Origin: Zhongshania aquatica
GTDB taxonomy: Bacteria > Pseudomonadota > Gammaproteobacteria > Pseudomonadales > Spongiibacteraceae
Assembly (NCBI RefSeq): GCF_027257955.1
Contig: NZ_JANZNQ010000006.1
Coordinates: forward strand, 62,001-126,000
Direction of reading: 5' to 3'
DNA: 64,000 bases
This document shows, in pieces, positions 1 to 12,311 of this stretch. The stretch's first letter is position 1. Every line of letters starts with the position of its first letter. The translations under genes were made by a program, and so were the position numbers. Under the pieces are notes generated by a model, which ran no database searches, was not told the origin of the DNA, and saw only the letters and a list, made by a program, of their open reading frames with translations.

Positions 1-1581
1 GGTTTCTTTAGCTTTTCTCTGTTCACTTCTAATCCCTTCGCTCGCGATCTTTTAAACACCCCAAGTGATGGTCAGGATTTAAACCCCTTGTTACAAGACC
101 CGGGAATGGTGATTCACCCACCGATGTTATACATCGGCTATGTAGGATTCTCTGTGGCTTTTGCATTCGCGATTGCGGCTCTGATGAGCGGTCGCATGGA
201 TGCCAGTTGGGCGCGTTGGTCGCGACCATGGACAAATACCGCTTGGCTGTTTTTGACCGTGGGTATTGCCCTTGGTAGCTGGTGGGCCTATTACGAACTT
301 GGTTGGGGCGGTTGGTGGTTTTGGGATCCCGTTGAAAATGCGTCGTTTATGCCTTGGCTGGTCGGTACTGCGCTAATACATTCTTTGGCGGTGACTGAAA
401 AGCGTGGCGTCTTTAAAAGCTGGACTTTGTTGCTCGCCATTTTTACATTTTCGCTTAGCTTGCTCGGAACCTTCCTCGTGCGTTCGGGTGTGTTGACATC
501 AGTGCATGCTTTTGCTGCAGACCCAACGCGAGGGATGTTTATTCTCGGATTCTTGGTGATTGTGGTTGGCGGCTCATTGACCCTATATGCCTTTCGCGCA
601 CCTGCAAATAAGTCTGCTTCTAACTTCACCTGGCTGTCGAGAGAAGCCTTATTGCTGGTCAACAATATTTTATTGCTGGTTGCGGCGATGACTGTGCTGT
701 TGGGTACTTTGTTTCCATTGGTAATGGACTTTGCTGGTTTGGGTAAATACTCGGTGGGACCGCCGTATTTTAATGCCATTTTCGTTCCTCTAATGTGTTT
801 ATTGGCCTTAATTTTGGGCATCGGGCCATCGTCTCAGTGGAAACGGACCAAGTCAGGCTCGTGGGTGTCGTCCTTGATTGCGGCCTTTGTGAGTAGCGTT
901 GCACTAGGATTTTTATTGCCGAATTGGTTCGGTGACGGTTTCCATATTGGTGCCACCATTGGTGTCTTATTGGCCGCGTGGATTGTGTTAAGTAGCGCCG
1001 CTAATTTGAGAACCAAAGTACGCAATGCGCCAAGCTTAGCGCTTGGGCTAAGACGGTTGACGCCGTCGTATTACGGAATGTTATTCGCTCATATTGGCTT
1101 TGCGTGTAGCGTGCTCGGCGTAGCGATGGTGACGAGCTTTAATCACGAGCAAGATATTCGAATGGCAGTGGGCGAGCGCACCGCCAGCGTGAACGCCTAC
1201 GAAGTTAGCTTTGATTCAATCCAGTCAATAACTGGACCTAATTATCAGGGACAGCGGGGTAGCTTTACCCTTTGGCAAGACGGCAAATTTATTGCCGAAA
1301 TGCATCCTGAAAAGCGTCGCTACCACGCGCGTAGCGGCCAAGTCATGACCGAGGCCGCTATTGATGCTGGCCTTATGCGGGATGTGTATATCGCCTTGGG
1401 TGAGCCTGTGGGTAAAGACGCTTGGGCGGTTCGTATTCACGTTAAGCCTTTTATTCGTTGGATTTGGTTAGGTGCGTTGTTAATGGCCTTTGGCGGTTTT
1501 CTTGCCATTTGTGACAAGCGTTATCGACCATCAAAGACTTCTGTCACTAGCGAAAAGGAAGAGCACAGTGCAACGACTTAA
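1..1581 (+). CDS. ccmF: Cytochrome c heme lyase subunit CcmF (5' end outside window)
   Basis: Integral membrane subunit of the system I cytochrome c maturation machinery; with CcmH/CcmI it transfers heme from CcmE to the CXXCH motif of apocytochromes in the periplasm. The reading frame is open from base 1, so the gene starts upstream; about 526 residues are visible against roughly 650 for the family. The tryptophan-rich heme-handling motif WGGWWFWDPVEN lies at about nt 304-345, and many hydrophobic segments flank it. The TTG at 88 is internal, not the start. The stop overlaps the start of ccmG by 14 bases, as expected for a ccm operon. Confidence 0.96.
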   Translation, partial: GFFSFSLFTSNPFARDLLNTPSDGQDLNPLLQDPGMVIHPPMLYIGYVGFSVAFAFAIAALMSGRMDASWARWSRPWTNTAWLFLTVGIALGSWWAYYELGWGGWWFWDPVENASFMPWLVGTALIHSLAVTEKRGVFKSWTLLLAIFTFSLSLLGTFLVRSGVLTSVHAFAADPTRGMFILGFLVIVVGGSLTLYAFRAPANKSASNFTWLSREALLLVNNILLLVAAMTVLLGTLFPLVMDFAGLGKYSVGPPYFNAIFVPLMCLLALILGIGPSSQWKRTKSGSWVSSLIAAFVSSVALGFLLPNWFGDGFHIGATIGVLLAAWIVLSSAANLRTKVRNAPSLALGLRRLTPSYYGMLFAHIGFACSVLGVAMVTSFNHEQDIRMAVGERTASVNAYEVSFDSIQSITGPNYQGQRGSFTLWQDGKFIAEMHPEKRRYHARSGQVMTEAAIDAGLMRDVYIALGEPVGKDAWAVRIHVKPFIRWIWLGALLMAFGGFLAICDKRYRPSKTSVTSEKEEHSATT

Positions 1582-2125
1582 GCTATTTTTGCCCCTTTTA
1601 GTCTTTATTATTTTAGCGGCGGTTTTCTTTGGCGTGGAACGTCGCGTGCAGAGCGGAGACTATGCGCCGACCGATTTGCCATCGGCACTTATTGATAAGC
1701 CGTTACCCGAATTTTCTGAGCCGTCGCTAAGTGATGGCCGAATCATCGATAAGGCGCAGATCGTCGGCGAGATGTTCTTGCTGAATGTGTGGGCGACCTG
1801 GTGTCCTACCTGCCATTTTGAACATCCCTTTTTGTTACAACTCGCGGCAGCGGGCATGAATATTGTCAGTGTTGATTACAAAGACGATGCGGATGGGGCC
1901 AAACGTTGGTTAGCGCAAAAAGGGGATCCGTACTCGCTAACTCTGTTCGATGAAGATGGTTCCTTCGGGCTAGACCTCGGTGTAACGGGCGCACCGGAAA
2001 CCTATTTGGTCGATGCGGATGGCATTGTGCGTTTTCGCTATCAAGGCGCCTTAGACCAGAGAGTGTGGGATAAAGAGTTTGTGCCTCGTATTGATGCCTT
2101 AAGCAATCAAGGGGCGGCGCAATGA
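1568..2125 (+). CDS. ccmG: Thiol:disulfide interchange protein CcmG/DsbE
   Basis: Membrane-anchored periplasmic thioredoxin-like protein that reduces apocytochrome c or CcmH cysteines before heme attachment. I place the start at GTG 1568, preceded by AAGGAAG, giving 185 residues; an upstream ATG at 1490 in the same frame lies well inside ccmF and is unlikely. A single N-terminal hydrophobic segment (about residues 5-22) is followed by a thioredoxin fold with the active site WCPTC (C79, C82) and a later GAPET cis-proline region. The stop overlaps the ccmH start as ATGA. Confidence 0.94.
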   Translation: MQRLKLFLPLLVFIILAAVFFGVERRVQSGDYAPTDLPSALIDKPLPEFSEPSLSDGRIIDKAQIVGEMFLLNVWATWCPTCHFEHPFLLQLAAAGMNIVSVDYKDDADGAKRWLAQKGDPYSLTLFDEDGSFGLDLGVTGAPETYLVDADGIVRFRYQGALDQRVWDKEFVPRIDALSNQGAAQ

Positions 2126-2613
2126 AGTCGGTTTGGCTTTGCCTCGCGCTAATGTTGTTCAGTGTTGGCGCCGCTGCGGTTATTGAAACCTATCAGTTTG
2201 ATACGCCACTTCAGCAAAAGCGCTACCACGCGTTTATTGAGGAGTTACGTTGTCCCAAATGTCAGAACCAAAACCTCTCAGGTTCCGACTCTGCGATTTC
2301 TAAAGATTTACGCCGCCAAATTCATCAGATGATTATGGATGATAAATCTGACATCGAAATTACCCAATATATGGTGGCACGCTACGGCGATTTTATATTG
2401 TATCGTCCTCGGTTTAGTGGTCAAACCGCCGTGTTATGGCTGGCACCAATTGCCTTGTTAATGCTGGGTTTATTGGTGTGGTGGCGAATGGCGTCGGGGC
2501 GAAAATCGAAGCTTGTGGTTAACGATGCGCCCCTGTCTAGTGACGAACAGGCGCGCCTGCAGGAGTTGCTGGCTGATGACGGTGCTGCGGCGAAGCCTGG
2601 AGAAAAACGATGA
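2122..2613 (+). CDS. ccmH: Cytochrome c-type biogenesis protein CcmH
   Basis: Periplasmic, membrane-anchored thiol-reducing subunit of the CcmFHI heme lyase. An N-terminal signal-like segment (residues 1-19) precedes the diagnostic motif LRCPKCQNQ, with redox cysteines C44 and C47, and a single membrane helix lies near residues 104-123. Length (163 aa) fits the short CcmH form found where CcmI is a separate protein, as here. It overlaps ccmG and ccmI by four bases each, so translation is probably coupled. Confidence 0.95.
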   Translation: MKSVWLCLALMLFSVGAAAVIETYQFDTPLQQKRYHAFIEELRCPKCQNQNLSGSDSAISKDLRRQIHQMIMDDKSDIEITQYMVARYGDFILYRPRFSGQTAVLWLAPIALLMLGLLVWWRMASGRKSKLVVNDAPLSSDEQARLQELLADDGAAAKPGEKR

Positions 2614-3818
2614 TCAGTTTATATATTGGGCTAGCCATTTTATTGTTATTGGCCGGTATTTTGATTTTGTTGGCCTTGCGAAACAGGGGTGCGAATCAGG
2701 CTGATCACCAGATGCATCGGCGCGCGCAACGAGATTTCTACCACCAACGCCAACGGGAACTGCAGAATGACGTCGAGTCAGGACTTATTGACCAAGAGCA
2801 ATATGCAGATCTTGAGCGAGAGCTAGATCGACAATTGGTGTCTGAGTCGGCGGCCGACCTGCAATTAAATAGCAGCATCGCAAAACGCGGCTATATCATT
2901 GCGGTATTAGTGTTGATCCCTGTCATTGCGATCGTTCTCTATGATCGTCTGGGCTACCGCCAAGATTTGGCCCTGCGCGAGTTACAGGCAGAAATTGTCA
3001 GCGAGGGAATTGATGATGCCCGCTGGGGGCGTTACAAAGATATCGTCGATGGGATTCTTGCGAGACGACCTGATAGCGGCGAGCATTTGATCATGATGGC
3101 TACGCTGTATCGGCAACAGGGCGACTTTGCCGGGGCCTTGCCGTATTACCAGCGATTAGAGGCTTTATATCCTCAAGACCCGGACGTGTTAGCGCAGTTG
3201 GCTCAGGCGAGATATTTGGTGGCGGATCGTCAGATCGACGATAAAACTCGGCAGTTACTGACACAAGCACTAGCAATTAACCCGCAACAAGGTACGGCGC
3301 TTGGTGTGTTAGGTATAGATGCCTTTGCCAGCGGGAATTATGTTGAAGCCTTAACGCATTGGCAAAAGCTTCTTGCCCAGTTACCGCCGGGTTCAGCGGA
3401 GGCCAAAGTCATAAGTGGCGGAGTGGCGGAGTCTAAACGGCTTGCAGGCGCTGCTGGGGACTTACAAAGCATCGCAGTTAATGTCGCCGTGGCACCCGAA
3501 CTCGGCGCGACACCGCCTGGTGTATTGTTTGTGGTCGCAAAAAGTACTGACGGTAACCCTATGCCGGTTGCGGCTTTGCGGTTTCCTTTATTGATCGATC
3601 AAGATTGGCCAATTAACCTTCAGCTTACAGATGCGGATGTGATTCGGCAGGGGATGACGCTCAGTGATTTCAAAGAGCTTACCTTGTCAGCGCATATTAG
3701 CCGGGCGGGCACGGCGATTCGCCGCGACGGTGATTGGGTTGGCACACCGATAAATATTGATACTGGCGATCTCGGCGAGGCTATCAGTTTGTCGATTTCT
3801 GGGGTGCAGGGGAAGTAA
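2610..3818 (+). CDS. ccmI: Cytochrome c-type biogenesis protein CcmI (TPR)
   Basis: Apocytochrome chaperone of the heme lyase complex. It has two N-terminal membrane segments (about residues 3-22 and 94-110) around a cytoplasmic loop, then a periplasmic region with TPR-like helices (about 140-270) and a C-terminal domain of the CcmI/CycH type. The start overlaps the ccmH stop (ATGA). It closes the ccm operon; a 167-bp gap carrying the smc promoter follows. Confidence 0.92.
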   Translation: MISLYIGLAILLLLAGILILLALRNRGANQADHQMHRRAQRDFYHQRQRELQNDVESGLIDQEQYADLERELDRQLVSESAADLQLNSSIAKRGYIIAVLVLIPVIAIVLYDRLGYRQDLALRELQAEIVSEGIDDARWGRYKDIVDGILARRPDSGEHLIMMATLYRQQGDFAGALPYYQRLEALYPQDPDVLAQLAQARYLVADRQIDDKTRQLLTQALAINPQQGTALGVLGIDAFASGNYVEALTHWQKLLAQLPPGSAEAKVISGGVAESKRLAGAAGDLQSIAVNVAVAPELGATPPGVLFVVAKSTDGNPMPVAALRFPLLIDQDWPINLQLTDADVIRQGMTLSDFKELTLSAHISRAGTAIRRDGDWVGTPINIDTGDLGEAISLSISGVQGK

Positions 3819-3856
3819 TCTAAATCGCTGCCCTGAAGACAAAGTCACAAATACTG

Positions 3857-3885
3857 CTGTCAGTCCCTGCCGCTATCGCTATAAT
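3857..3885 (+). promoter_or_regulatory. Predicted sigma-70 promoter of smc
   Basis: CTGTCA (3857-3862, 4 of 6 to consensus) and a perfect TATAAT (3880-3885) are separated by 17 bases. Transcription would begin near 3892, about 94 bases upstream of the smc ATG. It lies in the only non-coding gap between ccmI and smc. Confidence 0.6.
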
Positions 3886-3985
3886 CGCGCTTTGTGCAAA
3901 TTGATCCTGTTTTTATTGCGAGTGTTACGGCGAGAAAATAATAGAACTACGCGCGGTAGCGCCACAGAGTGTTGGTTATTGGTTT

Positions 3986-6900
3986 ATGCGTCTTAAAAGT
4001 ATCAAATTAGCGGGTTTTAAATCCTTTGTTGACCCAACGACCGCGCATTTCCCGACGAATTTGTCGGCGGTTGTTGGCCCGAATGGCTGCGGCAAGTCAA
4101 ACATCATTGATGCCGTGCGTTGGGTAATGGGCGAAAGCTCTGCTAAAAATCTTCGCGGTGAATCAATGACGGACGTTATTTTTAACGGCTCGGTCAATCG
4201 CAAGCCTGTGGGGCAGGCCAGTATTGAACTGGTCTTTGATAACACTGATAAAAAACTGGGTGGCGAGTATGCCGCCTACGATGAAATTGCCATTCGCCGC
4301 AAAGTCACCAGAGAAGGTCTTTCTGAGTATTATTTAAACGGCACTAAATGCCGACGTCGTGATATCACCGATATTTTCCTCGGCACCGGCCTAGGTCCGC
4401 GTAGTTATGCCATCATTGAGCAGGGCATGATCTCACGGCTCATCGAATCTAAACCAGAAGAGCTGCGGGTATTCATAGAAGAAGCCGCTGGGATATCGAA
4501 ATACAAAGAGCGCCGTCGCGAAACCGAAAGTCGTATGCGCCGTACCCAAGAGAACCTAGAGCGTCTAACCGACCTTCGAGACGAGTTAGGTCGCCAGTTG
4601 CAGCATCTTCAGCGCCAAGCAGCGGCCGCCGAGAAATATACTGAATACAAAAAAGAAGAGCGTTTGTTGAAGGCACAATTGCAGGTACTTCAGTGGAAAG
4701 CCTTAGATGAGCAAGCGAGCTTAAAAGAAAAGGATATCAATCGCTTAGAGCTAGAACGTGAGGCGATTGTTACGGAACAGGTTGGCTTAAATACAGGCAT
4801 AGAACAGGCTAGGGATCAGCACAGCCAGTTAAATGATTCCTTTAACGAAGTGCAGGGTCGGTTTTACAGTATTGGTGCCGAAATAGCTCGGGCCGAACAG
4901 GGCATTCAGCACCAACAGGAACGCCGTCGTCAATTAGATACGGATTTACAGCAGTTAAGTGTCAACGTGCTGGAAACCACGCGTCATTTAGAAAGTGACC
5001 GCGAGAAAATTGCCATCTGGGAAGAAGAAATTGGTGAAATTGAGCCTGAGCTTGAGATTACCGATGCGGCAGAAGAAAGCGCTGCTGAAGCCCTCGCAAA
5101 TGCAGAAGACGCCATGCAGTCATGGCAGCAGCGCTGGGATGAGTTTAACCAATTAGCGGCGGGGCCACGTCAGCGTGCAGAAGTGGAGCAGTCGCGAATT
5201 CAGCATCTTGAACTGAGCTTGCAGCGTTTGCAGGAGCGCATCGAAAAGCTAGACAGCGAGCGTCGCGGTCTAAATGTTGAAGATACTGACGACGATATAG
5301 ACCTGCTTCAGCAGGAGGTGGCAGAGGTTGAGCTAGAAGCGTCCTCTGTGCAGGAACGTCATGAACAAATTATCCCCAAAATCAGCGAATGCCGTGAGCG
5401 TATAAAACAGGCTAACGATGAGTTAGATAGTTGCCGCAGTGAGTTACAGCGTATGCGTGGCCGTATGGCGTCCTTGGAGGCCTTACAGCAGGCTGCTTTA
5501 GGACAGGGCGACAAGGCAACGGCGAAATGGCTTGAGACTCAAGGGCTATCTAATACCGCGCGCTTAGCTGAGCAGCTACAGGTAGCAGACGGCTGGCAGC
5601 AGGCGGTGGAAACGGTCTTAGGTGATCAACTCCAGGCCTTGTGTGTAGACTCCCTTGATGGTGTTGCCGGTATCTTAGGTGATTTAAAAGAAGGTAGTGT
5701 TTGCTTTATCGAGGGTGAAGCTAGGGCAGTTTCCTCTGGGGCCTCTCTGGCAGATAAAGTCAGTGGTAATACAGCCCTGCTTGGTATTCTTGGCAGTGTT
5801 CGTGTGGCTGACGATCTCGTTGCTGCCTTGGCAATGCGCAGCAGTTTGGCGGCCAATGAGTCTGTTATAACCCCTGAAGGTTTGTGGCTTGGTGCCAATT
5901 GGCTTCGTGTCAGCCGAGGCAATACCGCCCAGGGTGGTGTATTGCAACGCCAGCAGGATTTACAAGAACTGCGTGAGTCAATAGACAAAGCTGAAATTCG
6001 TATTCAAACCATTGTTGACGGGCTGGATACGGATAGAGTCCTGCTAAAAACCCAAGAACAGGATCGGGAAAATCTGAATCGCGAAGTGCAGCAATTCAAC
6101 CGCCAGCACAGTGAGCTAAAGGCGAAATTAAGCGCTCAACAAGCCAAGATTGAGCAGGTTTTGGCGCGGCGCCAGCAATTAGATGGTGACGGTAAAGAGT
6201 TGCGAAATCAGTTCCAGCTTGAGCAGGAATCGGTTGCTGAAGCGAGAATGACGCTGCAGGAAGCCATTGAGTCGATGGAGCAGGATTCTGGCAAGCGCGA
6301 AGCGCTGCTCAGTGAACGCGACAATAATCGCACAATTCTCGATGCGGCGCGGCAAACTGCGCGGCAAAGTAAAGATCATGCGCATCAGCTAGCCATGAGG
6401 CACCAATCATTGCGGACCCAGCGCGATTCGGTATTGCAAAATATCGGCCGCACGGAAGAGCAGTTGGCGCAATTACAAGAACGTCGCGAACAGTTGACGG
6501 CGAGCCTCGATGAAAACGATGCCCCAATAGATGATTTAAAGATTGAACTTGAAGCGCGTCTTGAGCAGCGTCTAGCCGTAGAAGAAGAGTTAGCCGAATC
6601 TCGACGGGCTTTGGAGGTTGTCGATCAGCAGCTGCGCGAAAACGACCAAAAACGTCACGGTATTGAGCTACGTTTGCAAACCGTGCGAAATAGCTTAGAG
6701 CAGGCTAGGGTTGAAAATCAGGGACTGCAAGTTAGACGTAAAGGGCTACAAGATCAGTTGCAGGAGGCGCAGTTCGATTTGCAGTCTGTGTTGGATACGC
6801 TGCCTGAAAATGCCAATGAAGCTGAGTGGCTGGAATCCTTAGATCAAGCTGGGCGGCGAATTACCCGATTGGGGCCGATTAACTTGGCGGCAATTGAAGA

Positions 6901-7483
6901 ATATAAGCAGCAGTCTGAGCGAAAAAACTATTTAGACGCACAAAACGATGATCTGGTTGAAGCGTTAGAGACGTTGGAGGGCGCGATACGTCGCATAGAC
7001 AAGGAAACCCGCAATCGCTTTAAGGAGACCTTCGATAAGGTGAATAGTGGGCTTCAGGATCTTTTCCCTAAAGTCTTTGGCGGCGGCAGCGCCTCTTTAG
7101 AAATGACCGGCGACGATTTGTTGAATACGGGCATTTCCATCATGGCGCGGCCACCCGGCAAACGAAACAGCACCATTCATCTGCTGTCTGGTGGCGAGAA
7201 GGCGTTAACCGCAATCGCCTTGGTATTCTCTATTTTCCGACTTAATCCAGCACCATTTTGTATGCTGGATGAGGTTGATGCGCCTTTAGATGACGCCAAC
7301 GTTGGTCGCTACGCGCGCCTAGTAAAAGAGATGTCTTCCGAAGTGCAGTTTATTTATATTAGCCACAATAAAATTGCCATGGAAATGGCGCACCAATTGA
7401 TGGGTGTCACCATGCATGAGCCAGGCGTGTCGCGGTTGGTATCTGTGGATCTGGAGAAAGCTGCAGAAATGGCGGCAATGTAA
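3986..7483 (+). CDS. smc: Chromosome segregation protein SMC
   Basis: Full-length structural-maintenance-of-chromosomes ATPase (1165 aa) that acts with ScpA/ScpB in chromosome organisation. The N-terminal head has Walker A GPNGCGKSN at residues 31-39. Two long Gln/Glu/Arg-rich coiled coils flank a hinge around residues 510-650. The C-terminal head holds the ABC signature LLSGGEK (about 1064-1070) and Walker B FCMLDEVDAPLDD (about 1090-1102). The bacterium therefore uses Smc, here in the common smc-zipA-ligA arrangement. The start is the ATG at 3986 (MRLKSIKLAGFKSF), which matches family N-termini; no strong Shine-Dalgarno is visible. Confidence 0.97.
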   Translation: MRLKSIKLAGFKSFVDPTTAHFPTNLSAVVGPNGCGKSNIIDAVRWVMGESSAKNLRGESMTDVIFNGSVNRKPVGQASIELVFDNTDKKLGGEYAAYDEIAIRRKVTREGLSEYYLNGTKCRRRDITDIFLGTGLGPRSYAIIEQGMISRLIESKPEELRVFIEEAAGISKYKERRRETESRMRRTQENLERLTDLRDELGRQLQHLQRQAAAAEKYTEYKKEERLLKAQLQVLQWKALDEQASLKEKDINRLELEREAIVTEQVGLNTGIEQARDQHSQLNDSFNEVQGRFYSIGAEIARAEQGIQHQQERRRQLDTDLQQLSVNVLETTRHLESDREKIAIWEEEIGEIEPELEITDAAEESAAEALANAEDAMQSWQQRWDEFNQLAAGPRQRAEVEQSRIQHLELSLQRLQERIEKLDSERRGLNVEDTDDDIDLLQQEVAEVELEASSVQERHEQIIPKISECRERIKQANDELDSCRSELQRMRGRMASLEALQQAALGQGDKATAKWLETQGLSNTARLAEQLQVADGWQQAVETVLGDQLQALCVDSLDGVAGILGDLKEGSVCFIEGEARAVSSGASLADKVSGNTALLGILGSVRVADDLVAALAMRSSLAANESVITPEGLWLGANWLRVSRGNTAQGGVLQRQQDLQELRESIDKAEIRIQTIVDGLDTDRVLLKTQEQDRENLNREVQQFNRQHSELKAKLSAQQAKIEQVLARRQQLDGDGKELRNQFQLEQESVAEARMTLQEAIESMEQDSGKREALLSERDNNRTILDAARQTARQSKDHAHQLAMRHQSLRTQRDSVLQNIGRTEEQLAQLQERREQLTASLDENDAPIDDLKIELEARLEQRLAVEEELAESRRALEVVDQQLRENDQKRHGIELRLQTVRNSLEQARVENQGLQVRRKGLQDQLQEAQFDLQSVLDTLPENANEAEWLESLDQAGRRITRLGPINLAAIEEYKQQSERKNYLDAQNDDLVEALETLEGAIRRIDKETRNRFKETFDKVNSGLQDLFPKVFGGGSASLEMTGDDLLNTGISIMARPPGKRNSTIHLLSGGEKALTAIALVFSIFRLNPAPFCMLDEVDAPLDDANVGRYARLVKEMSSEVQFIYISHNKIAMEMAHQLMGVTMHEPGVSRLVSVDLEKAAEMAAM

Positions 7484-7610
7484 GTGTCGTAATTAGGCGA
7501 AAATCTGGATATTTACCATACCGCGTGGAACAATGGCGGCAGAAGTATATCCAAAGCCACAGCGTATTTTTTTGAGGATATGGCCGCGTAGGCTAATTAA
7601 GGGCTAGGTA

Positions 7611-8624
7611 ATGGATCTCAATGTTAGAGATTGGTTAATTATTATTGGCGCTTTGCTGGCGACGGCGGTGCTGCTTGATGGTTTTCGACGGATGCGTAAA
7701 GACCGTCGAGATACTATTCGTTTAAGTTCTAAAAACCGTCAAGATGACGACCTATGTAATCCTGAGTTACCAACGGGTACTGCCCGCGTGGTCGCGGTTA
7801 GAGAAACACCCAGTCTACATCTTAAGCGCGCAAAAACGGCGCCGGCCAAGGTGCGTAAAGAGCCTGAATTCGATGTGGAACCAGAAGCGGAACTCGATGA
7901 CGATGAGTTAGGTGATATTCAGCAAGAGAATCAGTACGACGACACAGAGTATCAAGCAAGCGATTACCACGATCCCGAAGACGATATTTTATTTACCGAC
8001 CCGGCGGATGAGTATCGTTCCAAGTTCGATGATGATGACGATGAAGATGAGGTCGTCGCAGGTTGGTCTTCATCCAAATCTGATGACGATTTTGAGGAGG
8101 CGCCTAGGGTAAGAGCTCAGGACGTTTCAGAACGCGAAAGTTCGCGCGCGAATGAAAAGGCGTCGTCAAATAAAGAAGAGCCTCCCAAGTCAGAGCATCA
8201 CGAGTTACTCGTCATCAATGCAATGGCCCCAGAAGGAAAGCCGTTTAAAGGTAATGATTTACTGCAAATTCTAATGGCCTGCGATGTGCGTTATGGAAAG
8301 ATGAATATTTTTCATCGTTATGAAAATGCCGACGGCACAGGCGAAATTCAATTTAGCGTGGCCAACTTAGTCGAGCCCGGTAATTTCGATCTTGATGAAA
8401 TAGATGACTTTACCTCTCCGGGTGTGGTGTTCTTTATGCATCTACCGGGCCCAAAAGACAGCGTCAAGGCATACGAGGCAATGGTAGAGACCGCGCGCTG
8501 CTTAGTAAAAAATCTTGAAGGCGAGCTGCGCGATCAGAGTCATAGCGTTGCGACAAAGCAAACCCTCGAACACTATAAACAACGCATACGTGATTTTGAG
8601 CGCCGTCAGCTAACCCTGATGTAG
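7611..8624 (+). CDS. zipA: Cell division protein ZipA
   Basis: Bitopic inner-membrane protein that tethers FtsZ to the membrane. One N-terminal transmembrane helix (about residues 8-25) is followed by a basic stretch, a long acidic linker (about 85-195, with runs of Asp/Glu) and the C-terminal FtsZ-binding ZipA domain (about 197-325, beginning LLVINAMAPEGKPF). It lies between smc and ligA, the usual location. The linker is strongly acidic and otherwise low in complexity, as is common for this family. Confidence 0.94.
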   Translation: MDLNVRDWLIIIGALLATAVLLDGFRRMRKDRRDTIRLSSKNRQDDDLCNPELPTGTARVVAVRETPSLHLKRAKTAPAKVRKEPEFDVEPEAELDDDELGDIQQENQYDDTEYQASDYHDPEDDILFTDPADEYRSKFDDDDDEDEVVAGWSSSKSDDDFEEAPRVRAQDVSERESSRANEKASSNKEEPPKSEHHELLVINAMAPEGKPFKGNDLLQILMACDVRYGKMNIFHRYENADGTGEIQFSVANLVEPGNFDLDEIDDFTSPGVVFFMHLPGPKDSVKAYEAMVETARCLVKNLEGELRDQSHSVATKQTLEHYKQRIRDFERRQLTLM

Positions 8625-8665
8625 GCATCGCCCAAAAGCAGGTGCAAACAATAATGGCGTTTTGA

Positions 8666-11295
<2,630 letters not shown>

Positions 11296-11736
11296 TTACC
11301 ACTCACCGCTATTGGGCATAGATAGCCATGGTTCTTGTGCAGAGAGTGCGTTACCTCGCTGCAATAGTTCAATCGATATCAAGTCGGGTGAGCGCACAAA
11401 GGCCATATGGCCATCTCTTGGTGGTCGATTGATCGTGACGCCAGCATCCATTAATTTTTGGCAGAGGGCGTAAATGTCGTCTACTGCAAACGCGAGGTGG
11501 CCAAAATTGCGGCCGCCACTGTAATCTTCGGTGTCCCAGTTGTAGGTTAATTCGATGGTCGGTGTCTGCGTGGTTTTCGCGTGGCTATAATCATCGGGTG
11601 CGGCGAGGTAAATAAGGCTGAATCGACCTTTTTCGCTATCATAGCGTTTCACTTCTTTTAGACCTAGTAACTCACAATAAAAGTGTATTGACGCATCTAG
11701 GTCCTTTACGCGAATCATGGTGTGGAGATATTTCAT
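11296..11736 (-). CDS. gloA: Glyoxalase I-like (VOC family) protein
   Basis: 146-residue vicinal-oxygen-chelate protein. The four metal-ligand positions of glyoxalase I are all present: H5, E62 (TIELTYN), H80 (FGHLAF) and E123 (SIELLQ). This fits lactoylglutathione lyase, which isomerises the hemithioacetal of methylglyoxal and glutathione. The segment RNFGHLAFAVDDIYA is characteristic. A GAGGT-type Shine-Dalgarno precedes the ATG. It points away from the flavodoxin-like gene and ends directly beside the ligA-linked lipoprotein. Another VOC activity cannot be fully excluded. Confidence 0.87.
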   Translation of the reverse strand: MKYLHTMIRVKDLDASIHFYCELLGLKEVKRYDSEKGRFSLIYLAAPDDYSHAKTTQTPTIELTYNWDTEDYSGGRNFGHLAFAVDDIYALCQKLMDAGVTINRPPRDGHMAFVRSPDLISIELLQRGNALSAQEPWLSMPNSGEW

Positions 11737-11837
11737 GAAGTTACCTCGTATTCAAATTAGCAAAAAATGTATGCGCCTTGTGTATGATACAGGCTATGAG
11801 CTTGTGTAAGTTTACTAGAGTTTGAGGTGGAGTATTT

Positions 11838-12311
11838 GTGACTCAAACAAATCAAAAACATTTATTGATCGTATACCACAGCCAGTCTGGCAGGAACGAA
11901 AGCCTAGCTTATGCGGCGGCAGCGGCAGCGCGAGATGCGGACTCCGGTGTTGATGTGCGGTTATTGCGGGCTGCTGAGGCGGGAACCCGTGATTTAGCTT
12001 GGTGTGATGGAGTGCTGCTATTCTTTCCCGAAAACTTCGGCGCGATTGCCGGCGGCATGAAAGACTTCCTTGATCGCACGTTTTATCCCGTCATCAATCA
12101 ACAGGTTTATAGGCCATATAGCGTGTTCATTTGCTCGGGCAACGATGGCAGTAACGCGTTGAGACAATTTGAACGTATAGCGAAGGGATGCTCGTGGCGC
12201 TGCGTGAGCGAGCCAATTATAACAACAGGGGTGCCGGATACAGAGGTATTTGAAAAAGCAGAGGAACTCGGCGCGGCTTTTGCGACAGGCCTGATTATTG
12301 GAGTTTTCTAG
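11838..12311 (+). CDS. Flavodoxin-like / NAD(P)H-dependent reductase family protein
   Basis: 157-residue flavodoxin-fold protein starting at GTG 11838. The N-terminal strand and phosphate-binding loop (LLIVYHSQSGRNESLA, about residues 9-24) are typical of FMN binding. The segment FFPENFGAIAGGMKDFLDRTFYP (about 62-84) resembles the family of NADPH-dependent FMN reductases and flavodoxin-like quinone reductases. It is transcribed divergently from the glyoxalase gene across a 101-bp gap. The physiological electron acceptor is unknown. Confidence 0.8.
   Translation: MTQTNQKHLLIVYHSQSGRNESLAYAAAAAARDADSGVDVRLLRAAEAGTRDLAWCDGVLLFFPENFGAIAGGMKDFLDRTFYPVINQQVYRPYSVFICSGNDGSNALRQFERIAKGCSWRCVSEPIITTGVPDTEVFEKAEELGAAFATGLIIGVF

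Noticed and set aside
1-87. Apparent ccmF start at the TTG at position 88
   Set aside because: The frame is open and clearly ccmF-like from base 1 (GFFSFSLFTSNPFARDLLNT), so the gene is truncated by the window edge.
291-821. 176-codon minus-strand ORF inside ccmF
   Set aside because: Antisense shadow of the membrane protein; no start signal or recognisable domain.
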